Shown here piece after piece: positions 46,067 to 58,200 of a stretch of 64,000 bases of DNA. Under the pieces are notes generated by a model, which was given only the letters and a program-made list of their open reading frames with translations, searched no databases and was not told where the DNA came from. The translations under genes were made by a program, and so were the position numbers. Within the stretch, counting starts at the first letter, position 1. Each line of letters opens with the position of its first letter. Source of the DNA: Mansonella perstans (Eukaryota > Nematoda > Chromadorea > Rhabditida > Onchocercidae); contig JBAMDO010000165.1 of assembly GCA_037074765.1 (NCBI GenBank), positions 62,001 to 126,000 of the forward strand, in the 5' to 3' direction.

Positions 46067-47386
46067 TATGTAGTTATTCATCTACCAAATATTTTATACC
46101 AAATTTTATTCGATTTTTAAAATTTTTCATCTTTTTCACACTTTTCCTCTCTCTCTCTCCCTCTTCCCTTTGTCTTCTCTCTATCATCTATAAATAAATA
46201 TAATTGAAAATTTGATAAACAAAGGTGATAAGAATGGTAAAAGGAAATGATAATATGACATTGCTGAAAAATTTGACTATTTCCATTACTTTTCTCCGTT
46301 ATAATGCTTTTTTTCCCTGACCCTCGCTCTTTCTTTCTTTCTCTCTCTCCCTCTCTCTCACACTCCTTTTCTGTTACAATTGAACAGTAATAACAAATTA
46401 TTCTAACATAAAAATGACCTAATTAAAAGAAAATCGAGAATACTATTGGGATCATATATACTAATCGAAGAATTTATAAATGACAATGGAAAATATTTCA
46501 TATTCTCCAATTCTAAATTTATATATCATAATACAAGGAATTAATTACTAATTCATCAATTAGTTTTTTTCTATTAATTAAAATTTTTTTTTTCATTTTT
46601 TATTTTTTCCTTCTTTTCCTAACTTTCTTCCTTTTTTTCTTAAAAATTTTTTCCACTTTTCATTTTATTTTAACATTTTTTTTTTAACTGAATTACCGGA
46701 ATTAATATAAAATAATTAATTGATTATAAAATGCTTATCCACTCTCTTTTATTATTTTTTATCGCTTTATAAATGCATTTCTATGTTTCTGCATGTGTTT
46801 GTCTGTGTGTGTCTGTATGCGTGTTTAGTTTTTTTGATATATCCTTAAATGAGAATTTATTTTCAAATTCTTTTAATTTGTAAATTAATGAATTTGTTTA
46901 ATTAATGAATTCATTTATTGTGAAATTTTGAAATGAAAAATTTTCTGTTATTTTTTTTAGTAAGCTCTTATTTAAATTCTTAAAAATTTTTGTTTTTATT
47001 TTTTTTTTCTATTTAATAAATTATTTTCAAATAAATTTGTTTTTTGGAAACGAGTCTACTAAACATTTGGGTAATTTTTTTTAATGGAGTTTGCGAAATT
47101 TTTGAATAATTTTAAAATTTGCAAAAAAAAAATTATTAACCACTATAGATTTGAATAGATAATGTTAAAAAAAAGAAATAATTCTGATTTTTTTTAGTTT
47201 AAAATTTAGTAATTCCAGTAAGTAACCCATTAAGTAATTCGGTATTACAACTTTTTATGAATTGGTTTGCAAAAGTTATTAGTTAATAACTTAATAATTA
47301 ATTTCATTCATATCGAAATTCAATAATTCAATACCCGTTTTAATCACTGATTTTCTTTGTGAAAAAAAAAAACTAATTTATTGTTC

Positions 47387-47451
47387 ATCCAACAACGACA
47401 ACAAAACAACGACAATAACGACAGCGACAAACAATAACGACAATAATGACA
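47387..47451. repeat. AACGACAAC-type degenerate repeat
   Basis: Repeated AACGACAA and AATAACGAC phrases over about 65 bp. Confidence 0.75.
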
Positions 47452-47913
47452 TTTCTCAATTTTGATAATTTACAAAATTAATTAATAAATGAACATTTTG
47501 GGAAAAAAATTATATTTACAAAATGTGAATTTTCATCACTAAGAGCAAGCATTAACATTCAATTGGATAATGTCAAAAATTGAATTAATTTATCATTTAT
47601 GCCCTCAATATAGGTCAATTATTATACATGGAAAGAATTTTGTGCATTCAGTTTGACAAATTTGAAAAATTTGTTAATTTCAATTTTAAAAAATGTTAAA
47701 AATAAAATTTAACTGGGATTTTTGTTAACTGTTAATTGTAATGGATTCCGGTTGATTGAATTTATGAAATTTTTAAGTGAACTGATTAAGCATTAACGTT
47801 ATATTGATAGAATTATCCCTCTTTCTTCTCATTTTCCGACAATCACTTCACCTTAAAATTAAATTAAATAATTTAATTTTAGATTATAGACAGAGAGAGA
47901 AAAAAGGAAGAGA

Positions 47914-50900
47914 ATGCCACTGGATGAAATAATTACTGGAAATATGAATTATTTGTCATCCATGAAAGACAGGAAGACAATTGCTGATGAAAGCAATGAA
48001 AAAAATGAAACTAACATTTCCGCTGCTACTTCACGTCACGTAACGTTTAATTGCTTTTCATTTGGTTTTTTTTTTTTTTTTTTTTTTTCATTATGTTATT
48101 AATTAGTTACTGTACTACTGATTAATTAATTAAAGACAATATTTTATTTCTGAAAAAAAGAAAGTGAAGTAATGAAAGATGTAGAGAAATTTAAATCAGT
48201 AAATTTGAATTAATCATTTCAATTATAATTCCATTCATTATTTCTATATTTTTTTTAATAATATTTTTATTTTAAGGTTTAATTAAATATTTGTTAGCAT
48301 AAATTATTAATTCTTAATTAATTGTCAATTATTGTTTCATTCATTGTTATTTTTTTTTTTATATAAATACACAAAAGGATCAGGCAATGAATGCAAAGTG
48401 TTTGTTTTAAGTTTTAACTTAGAAACATAAATACTTAAATACCATTTATAAAGACTAACGGCATCGTTTGCTTTACTTTGCTTTTATGAATCCTATCCAT
48501 TGTTTTGGTGGGTTTTTAAAGTGAATAATTCCAAATTCTGTTTAATTTTTTTCTCTTATAAATATTCGTTATTTTATTTCTTATTAAAATCACTTCAATT
48601 TAATTGATTTATAATTTTGAATGCATTCAAGTATCACATAGCTGTTAATCAATAATTGATATGCTTGAATTGATAAGCTCAGTGTGATATGCATATTTTT
48701 TTTTTAATACAATTTTAAAAGATTTACCTAAAATTTCTTAAAGCCTATTCAGATCAAGATTTAATTATAATTAATGAGTAAGGTTAATAAATTAAAATGC
48801 TATAAACGATTTTCATCAATCAATTTCTGAAATTATCGTACATAAAGTATGGAAATCATCTCCATCTTTATCTATCATAATTTATACAACATCTGCTAAA
48901 TGATATCTTAATACTGAAGAAGTGAATGAATTAAATTAATTTATGATACATTTATTTAATAAGCGTGTATGATGTTTCCTTTTTACTTTTAAGTAATATT
49001 TGAAAAAAAATTTCGTTTAAAATTTTTGAAAACTAAAAGCATACGATTTTATTTCTATTTTCAGTTTTTTTTTTTTTTTATTCAAAAAAGTATTTTAATT
49101 TTACCGATTTCCTTTTTTAAAGAACATTTTTCCTTTTTTAAATTGCATGAAACTTTTAATTAAATGCAACTAAAAAATTTACATTTAATTTCTTAAATAA
49201 TTCATTTCTTAAGTAATTTAAAAATGACAATTAATACGCTATACTAGTTTTTCAAAAAAAAAGTTACGGGATGTTTTTTTTTTTTTTTGAAAATTCTTGA
49301 AATTAATTTGGATTTGAAAATGTGTAAAAATTTTTTTCAAATTACAAAATTTGTTTAAAAAATATATATTCCTGCGAAATATTTTTTTATTTTATATTTC
49401 AGAATTATTTGTTTAATCAAAATTCTTATATATTTTATGAAGTTTTTCTTTTTTTTTTTTTTTAAATTTTTTCTTTAACATTTTAATGATTCTAACATAG
49501 TGCACTCTATTTATCAATCAGTCAATAATCAATACTCGTATGCAAAATTATAAAATAGGATACGGTAATTGAGAAGAAAAAGCATTTTCAATAATGGTAT
49601 GCTTAGGGGAAAACACCTGAAATGATTTATCACTGTGACTATTGCAACTTATCATTTATCATGGAATTTTGAAAGTATCTTTCATTATCACTATTATCAT
49701 CATTTATCAGTTTATTTCAAATCCTTTGTCCTTGCTTTTCTGTACTTGCAAATATTTCGCAAAATTTTATTGGCACATAAATTTTCGATAATAAAATTTT
49801 TGCTCGCATGGTTAATTATAAAAGCATTTTGTCAAATTTTAGCAAGTAAATTCGATGATAATTAGATTAAAAATTCGGGACACTTTTAAATCAGTTTGAA
49901 AATTCAAAATGATTTTGATAAGTCATTTCATGACCTGAATTATTGACGAAATTAAAAAGAGGCGCCGGCTGGTCATTCATTCATTCATTTGGGGTTATGA
50001 GAAGGAGAACTGTTGGAAGTAAGGAGTAGGAATGAGGAGGAGGAGGAGAAGGAAAAAAGATGCAGAGAATTACAGAGGGACTTAGAGTAGATAATAGAGG
50101 GCAAAAGAAGAAGAAGACAATGGGATAGAAAAGATAGTGTTAGTAATGAATGAATAGAAATTGAAAAAAAAAAACTTCATGGATTTTTTTGTTTTACAAA
50201 TTTCAATTAAAGATTAATTTGTGAAAGATCCAATTTTTTTTTCTTCTTTTTTTCTTTTGTCTTTTTTTTTTTTTGTCTTTGCACGTCATTTTTGTAATTG
50301 AAATTTTTGCTCAAATTTTAATTTTTTTTCCACAAAATTATTGAAATTACTTTTCTTCAAAATTTGTCAAAAATTTTTGTTACAAAATAACGTTTTTTTT
50401 TGTTTGTTTTAAGGTTTTTTTTTTTGAAAGAAATTTTTTGAAAATTATTTTATAAAAAAAACGAAAAAAGAAGAAAAAAATAAAGATAAAGAGAAAGATG
50501 AGGAATAATTATAGTTAAAGCTTACAAAAAAGAGAAGCATGAACAGATAATAAATGTAAATGATAAAAAAAGAAAAGATAAGAAAAGAAAAATAACAAGT
50601 AAAAAGATGAAAATGAAAAATGATCAGAAAATTAGAATTTGAAATGGAATATTCGAAATAAATCAATATGGCTTAAAATTTTCACAAACATTTCAAATCA
50701 TTTCAATATGTCCTCAAGCAAGATTTATGTCATTTTAAAATTTCGAATCAAATAAATTTTTTGAAAAAATGAAAGTTTAATGCAATTTTCAATTCACACT
50801 GAAACAATATGTGCTGAAAATGAAAATGTGAAAAAATTTCTTGAAATAGCGAATGTATTGAATAAGTTGACAAATTTTTGAGGGATAACATAAAATTAAG

Positions 50901-53900
50901 AAATTGGCAAATTTTTTGAGGAATGACGAAAAACTGAGAATTTGTGTCAGAAAAGCAATAAAATTCCAAAGGCTGGGAGGAGGATGTAAGAAGCAAAATG
51001 ATAAAGTTATTAATGTGGTGACATTATTATTTTTTTTTGCGAATGATATTTCATTTTCTTGAGTTATTTTGTTGCATTGAAATTTCTTTAAGTTCCGGAC
51101 GAAGTTCCGATTTTTTTAGATGTAGCTAGATTTTGAAAAATTCTTAAATTTCGCTAAAAGAAATTAGGTCGTCCTTAAATTCCTCACAATTGTTTTTTAA
51201 AAGTTAAATTCAGCAATGATGTTAGTTCTTCCAATGGATTTCTCAAATTCTTTCGGATTTTTTGTCTTAGCAATTAAATTTGAAATTACTGTTAACCAAG
51301 GACTCTTTATTATAACAATTAAATTTGAGATTACTGTTAACCAATTAACATAGTTTGCCTATTCTGATTATAATTACTTTAAAAAAAAAATGAAAAAAAT
51401 AAAGTAATATCATAATTCTATCAATTCTTAACTTTAAAATATTTGCCTTTTAAAATTACTAGTAATTAATAATCAAAGTTAATCTATACTTAATCATGGC
51501 ATTTATACCAATTTTTATTAGCATATTATGTTTCAAGTATTATGATCGAATATCATTTAAATTCTTCGATTTCTTTTTTTTGCTTTTATTTCTTTTTTCC
51601 AAATTGAAAAGGTAAAATTTAAATTCAATGTATCAATGTTCAAGAAATGTAGCAATGAATTAATTGGGGGATTTGCAGCATCTTAAATTGTTGCTGAATT
51701 TATTTCAAGGTCAGTCAAATGTCAAATTAGTATGTGTGGTTTGATTTGACGAATTTTGTAACTGGCAAATGGAAATTGATAAAGTGATGAAATTTTTCGA
51801 AATTTTCGAAACCGTGATAATTGCATTTATTATTAATGTTGAAATTTAAACTGAATGCGAGTTATTGAATCAGAAATTTATTTCAATGTATCAGTTAATA
51901 AAATAATAAAATTCTATCGCCCATTTTTTGTTTATTATATAAAAACACAACTTACTATTATTAAGATAATACTATTATCATTGTTAATTATTACGTTATT
52001 ATCGTCATTATTAAATTTTGTCGTCCACTTCTTGCTTTATATAGAAAGACAATATTACTGTTATTGTTAGTTACTATTAATATGTCATTATCATTGTTAT
52101 TACTTTTGCTTTTTGCAATAGAAATTATGAATTGATTAAAAATTTTCTGCTAAAATTAACGAAATTTTAAAAATTACAAATTCACCTATTCACCTAATTA
52201 TTTGTTGTTATTATCAATGTTAATTTGTTTATATATTATCGTAATCATCATTATTAATTTTATTGTTCATGAAAAAAGGTTTTTCCTGATAAAATTACTG
52301 TAAGATTGAATATATGAATTCTGAGATCTCAGATTGATTTTCTTGCGAATAACTGAAGCAGTACGAGATTTTTACAGAAAATTTTGCATTTTTGCATTTT
52401 AAATAAAACTTTTTTATTCAAACAAATTCTGAAAAAAAAATTTTAATTTTTTATTAATAATTTTGCTATGATAGATTAATGTTATATTTTGATAGCAAAG
52501 TTTTTTTTTTTTTTTTTGAAGTAACATTTTTTTCAAAATCACTTTTTTTGATATAGTAACATGTGATCTGTCATCATATATCATGAATGCACTGAGGACA
52601 GTAGCAATACAATTAACATTTGACCGGCATTGACCCTATGATAAAGTTTAATCATACCGATCATCGCTTTTTTTTGCCTATTCATTCTGAATGATTGAAA
52701 TGTTATATTTTCCAAACTTAAGGGATTATATTTTTTAAAATGTTCCATTTTTTATTTTAGAAAAAGTGTTATGCGATAGTTTAAAACTCCATTTTGACAT
52801 AGAAACCATTTTTAGTCAAATTAAATTTAATAAAGTGGACAGAAAAAAAAGAAAGAAAGAATTTATTTCTTCACTGAGAATTCTTAAAATTAAAAATTAT
52901 TTTTGTCAACAATTAATAACTTAAAATTATACAAACATTGTTTTAAATGAAATGAACAAGTTAATTAACTGATTAGCAACTAAATATTGAATGCTAAATT
53001 TTTTTGAACTTTTTAAAAATTTGAAATAATTAATAAATCTTAAAAAAGAGTTACATTTATGTGCAGTAAAAAAGTTTTCAGGATGCTGATCTAGGTGGTG
53101 AGGATACGTCGTTAAGTGTTAGCGATAATAATAGTAAAGAAAGTAAGAGAGAAAATGGTGAATATAAATCAGTTGAAAAATTTAATTTACCACCACCAAT
53201 GTATCATCGAAATGATACATCAACATTACCTGCATCATCACAACAACAACAACAGCAACATCGACAAAGTTTTGTTGAGGTATTAATTAAGCTATAAACA
53301 ATTAAAAAATATTCTGCATAAATTTCTTTCCAATTTTAATTCATCCTGTTCATAAGCATGTTTCATCATCATATTATTATTGAAGTTAATTTTGCTTTTT
53401 TTTTTTTTGATTAAATTAGAAATTAAAGATTACTGTTAATAACAATCAACTACCTGACATATTATTTAAAAAACTTCGAATTAATTTTTTTTAATAAAGT
53501 GAAAAATTCGAGGATAAATAAATGAAAGGACTTATACATATATATTCCATTCATTATTTTAATCGGTTCTTATTTGTATTTTTTTCATGAAATTTATTAT
53601 TCTAACTTATTGACATCGTGAAATTCTTTTATTTCCAACTATTTTTGTATTTTATTTTAAATTTTGATTGTTTTTAAATCAGTTTTGAGCAATTTAAATA
53701 TTTATCACATAATGACTTCTAATCCTTCTGCTAGTGCCAATTTGATAAATGTAAATTTTTCAAATTTCAATTAATTTTTGTGCAATTTTTGAGAAAAGAT
53801 AATTCTGCAATTACAAATGATTGATGGGAAAAAAAACAAAAAAAAATTACAATTATCAGTAATATTCAGGAGCCGGAATCCGAATCATCCTCATCATCGA

Positions 53901-53993
53901 ATCGGAAAAATAGCACAAATAAAGCATTGGTACGTCGTATTACAAATGAATTACAAGTAGCACGATTAGAAAAGGAAAAAATTAAAGCAAACG
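47914..53993 (+). CDS. Three upstream exons: probable N-terminal region of the patched-related gene, or a separate gene
   Basis: Exons 47914-48039, 53082-53279 and 53870-53993 join in phase (126, 198 and 124 bases) to give about 149 residues. A TTTTAG acceptor ends at 47882, 31 bases before the ATG. The donors are GTAACG, GTATTA and GTGAGA. The product is hydrophilic and low in complexity: TGNMNYLSSMKDRK, then SLSVSDNNSKESKRENG, NLPPPMYHRND, a run of six Gln, and Ser-rich ESESSSSSNRKNS, ending in a charged helix (RRITNELQVARLEKEKIKAN). No domain is recognised. The last exon leaves one base (G), which fits the first two bases (AT) of the exon at 55260 and continues without a stop into the patched-related protein. 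If the last donor is not used, the frame reads on 22 codons or more and stops near 54093, which would make this a separate short gene. Confidence 0.6.
48040..53081 (+). other. Long putative intron or intergenic sequence
   Basis: About 5 kb from GTAACG to TTTTCAG. It is AT-rich with a T run at 48066-48088, a purine-rich GGAGGAGGAGGAGAAGG stretch at about 49990-50150 next to a GC-rich spot (GGCGCCGGC, about 49962), and ATTATTGTTATT-type sequence at 51955-52110 and 52200-52270. No exon seen. Confidence 0.5.
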
Positions 53994-55259
53994 GTGAGAC
54001 GATCAATGTTGGAACAAAAATTAGTAAATTTTCATTCAAAAATTTTTCAAATATTAAAATTGTTGCAGAAATATCATTTCAAATTTCCAACTGAAAATTG
54101 ATTAATAATTATTTGCAATTTTTCTTGAAATTCCTTACTTCATGATATGTTTGTTTTGTTTTGTTTAATTTGTTTAATTTTTTTTCTTTTATTTCCATAA
54201 ATTTATATATTTTCCTGAAAACTAAATCCTTTTATTCATCGTCGTCTATGCACATAGCATAAGATACTATCATTAATCCTTCTTACCAGTACTCATCAGT
54301 AGTATAATTTGTTTCGCCGACCAATTAATTTATTGTCCTCATTAAATAATTTTTACCAATACCAATTTTTTTTCTGTTTAATCCAGTTTAGAATGAAGTC
54401 ACATATAAACACTGAAAAAATATTTGCCTTCGTTTTTTTTTCAATCTTCTTCCTTTCGATCTCTTTTTGTTTTAATAACAAATAATTTTGAAAAAAATTA
54501 ATAAAATAAACATTAACAAAATTTTAACCATAAAAATTTACAAAAAATAGAAAAAAAAACTTTTTTGCATTATACCATATCTGTTTACCTATCAATAAAA
54601 AAACTGATACGGGAAAAAAAATTTTTTTTTAAAAAATGGATTGCAATAAATGGAAAAAAACACACACACTGAAATAATATGTAATACACCATTTTAAAAT
54701 AAAAAAAGAATCTTTTTTCAATAATTTTAAAAGGAAAAAAGTGCGCATTATATAAAGGAAAACAAAATTTTTTTTTTTTGATTTTATCGTAACAAATTTC
54801 ATTTTTTTTTTTTTTTTTTTGTTTTTGGGTCAACATGGATTAATTTATCGTTGGATTAAAATGGAAAAGTGTGATAACGTGAAAAAATAAAAAGCTTTTT
54901 TTGTTATCAAAAATTTTTCAATGTTTAATTAATTTTTTAAAACCATGTCAATGTGAAATTGTGCTTATTTATTTCTCTCTTTTTTTTTTGATGCTATTTC
55001 TCAAGGCCATAAAATTTTAAACAGTTGAAATTCCTTTTCCTTTTCCTTCTTTTTTTTTGCAATACCCCCGCAGGGTAAAATAGTAGGAAGAGTGAAGGAA
55101 AAAGAAAAAAATGTGGGATAATTGAAGAGAAGAAAAGATTGTGGCTTTTCTCGGGTTTTTCTTCTTATCTGTACTTTCAAAAAATATTACTACAAATTGA
55201 AAGATTTGTGATACAATACGCCTATATCGAGTAGTAATTTTTCGGTCATTTCTAATCAG
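53994..55259 (+). other. Putative intron before the patched-related core
   Basis: AT-rich with many A and T runs; no exon seen. It ends in CATTTCTAATCAG, a modest acceptor. Confidence 0.45.
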
Positions 55260-58200
55260 ATATAAGGAGGAACAGTTTTGCTATTCTGTTATTTGTTGCA
55301 AAAATAATGCAGCTTGCTATTATATCAGCAAACGATTATAAACATATTAATTGGGTTACTGTAAAACATGATATTTCTGGAACCACAATATCAGGTAGTA
55401 AATTTTTTTTTCAATTAAACTTTTTGTTTTAGTAATTTCTTTCTTTCATAACAAAATGGTTCTTTTTTGTTGAAACAAGAATGGAAAGATTTCAGAAGAA
55501 AAACCAGTCTACAAAATGTATGCATTTCGATTTGTTGAAGCTAGTCTTCGTCGAGCGCTTTGGTACTTTGGCCGATCGGTACCAACTAAAAAAGCCTTAA
55601 CTGTGGTACAATATCACATTTATTCTCTTTTTTTCTGCCATTTAATTTTGTTTTGTTAGCATATCTTTTTTCATTTTTTATATTATTAGGTTAATCAACT
55701 GGTACTAATTAATTAATCTGCATCAATTTTTCCTTCTTTACTTTAAAAAATATCTTTTAGTGTCTCCCAGTAGCATTTGTATTGCTATCATTAATTGGAC
55801 CAATTGTCCATCGCAAACGCCTGAATTTTTCAATACCTTTTGATACGTTCGTTGCGCATTTCAATGATCATTATCCAGCATCTGGACATAACAATCTTCG
55901 ATTAACCACACCTGGTATTCTGTCATTTAATGGCTCTAATCCAGCTTACAATGTCCTTCGACGCAATTCACCGGCTGATTTTGCCGTAATTATGCGATCA
56001 AAGTGAGCGATAACTTTAATCAATATTTACTGATAACAAATTCGCTTTACTTTTTTTGGATTTTAATTTACAAAAATCCGCTAACGGAATTTTTGCCTGA
56101 ATTGTTATAACTTCTTTAGTCATTTTTCCGGATTCCATATGACAAGTTGCATTTCTTTTTGCAGAGGTTATGGCTCGATTGTTACAGAAAATTCGATGAA
56201 ATCATTCGGAAAATTAAGTCACTCAGTAGAATCAATTGTTGTCAGTTACGAACGAATAAATCTAACGGTTCCATTAAAACATCATGATAGAAAATTTTAC
56301 TGTTAAAAAAAAAAGTTAAATGAGATTTTACAAATTGATTAAAAATTAGTATTATCGTATTGAAAATTACATTATTGAAAACATTTGTCCGTTTTGAGAG
56401 AATTTCATGGAAAAAATTTTGTAATTATAAATCAGAGAAAGAATGAGTTAATAAATTTCTCTAAATTTAAATAACCTCTTATCATGATTATCAATTTATT
56501 ATAGGTATAATGCTTCACTAATGATAATATACATTGTCCCCTGCATCACTTATAAAATTATTTTAGCTTTAAATAAATTCAATCTTAACAATTTGGCTTC
56601 TTTTATGGCTCATTAAAAAATTTCCAAAAAAGATTTCTAACTTGAAAAATTTACGCGCTGTCAAATTATACAAATTAAATTTTTGATTTGAAGATGAAAG
56701 AGTCAAAAATTTTAAATTCTGAAAAAATATTTTAAAAAATTAAAAATGAAAAAATATAAAGAATAAATGTTATTTCTATCATTTCATTTTTATTCATTCA
56801 TTCATTCATTCACATTCACTTATGTGCATTATACAGTGGTCGGAATTGTGTCATTTTACATGCATCGGAAAAGATGATCCAATAAATCAAATTCTGGCAA
56901 ATAGTCCAAAAATTACTCTTACTTATCCAGAAACAATCATTTCACTAAAAAATGATGGGAATATAACACGCTTATTTCTTGGTCATACCATTGGTGGTAA
57001 GTATGCAATTAATTATTTTAATTTTTTTTTTTAAGTGATATTTAATCGAAAAATTGTGCATTCATGATTTGGAACCGAGCCAGAATTATTGAAATTAAAA
57101 TGTTTTGAGTTTTGCTTGAAATTAAAAAAAATATCAACAAAAGCAAAAGAATCTTTTGTACGAGCTAATTTTTAATGTAAATCAATTTGTATGTTTGGTT
57201 TTTCATGATTGAAATGATTTCAGTTTCAACGTTTTCATTAAACTTTAGAAAATTCCAAACTTTACAGTTTTTTACTTTTACTGAAAAATTACGGATTGCA
57301 ACTTTGGAGATAAAATCATTAAAATTTTGAATCATTAAAGTTGAATAATAAAAATTTTGGTTTCCGTTAAAATAAAGAAAAAGCGAAAATAGTTTAGAAT
57401 TTCACATTTCTACAAATTTTTTTCTCTTTCCCGTGCTCATTATGCATATGTAATTACAGGTGTGGAAACGGATGCGGATGGTGTTATCACATATGGTCGA
57501 TCGTTGCAAGCAAATTTTAAACTCAAAGAGAATTTCCGTTCTGAAATTTTTGCTGAATTTTCCAAAAAATTTATTAAAAAGGTTATAAAGACGAACTCTT
57601 TGTATTTTCTTTAAAAATAAAAAAAAAAAAAAAAAAAGACTGGAATAAAATTAACTTACCTGAAGAAATAACGTGAAGACAGCGAGAATTTCAAAACTTT
57701 GCACTAATCAAGAAAAACTGCTGCAAATGTTGATCGCTTCAACTAGCTAATGATTAAAATGATGATCGCTTCAATCAGCTAATGATTAGAATTATGACCA
57801 CTTCAACTAACTAATGATTAAAATGATGATCGCTTCAATCAGCTAATAATTAGAATTATGACCACTTCAACTAACTAATGATTAAAATGATGACACTATT
57901 TTATTCGACATGTTCTGTCATTAGCAATGTATGTGTGCAACACATATGCTAATTTGATCATATACCATCATTTCATGGAAATGGAAATCATAAATATGAA
58001 TATTAAGGTCACTCACATGGTCATCTGATCAGCCATATACAAACATACACATAATGTTATTTACTCGTTCCAAAATTTTTGACTTTGTCACGAATGCTAA
58101 AAATTTATCAAAAAATTTGTTAATACATGAAATTAATTTAAAACTAAAAACATTTCACAAATAATTTAAACTTAATTTAATGAGTTAGTAAGTTCGGTTA

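Larger units (their letters stand above)
40134..47880. other. Intergenic region, AT-rich
   Basis: About 7.7 kb without a supportable gene. It includes purine-rich GGAAGAGGAAATGGAG (near 41157), ATC/GAT-rich sequence at about 42720-42970, a degenerate ATT/ACT trinucleotide field (44820-45150), TA arrays (45998-46060), CT tracts (46143-46180, 46320-46370) and an AACGACAAC-type repeat (47387-47451). The frame at 45482-45691 (SPQVDDIARKLILIEFFESI) has an acceptor-like ACAG at its start but no partner exon. Confidence 0.5.
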
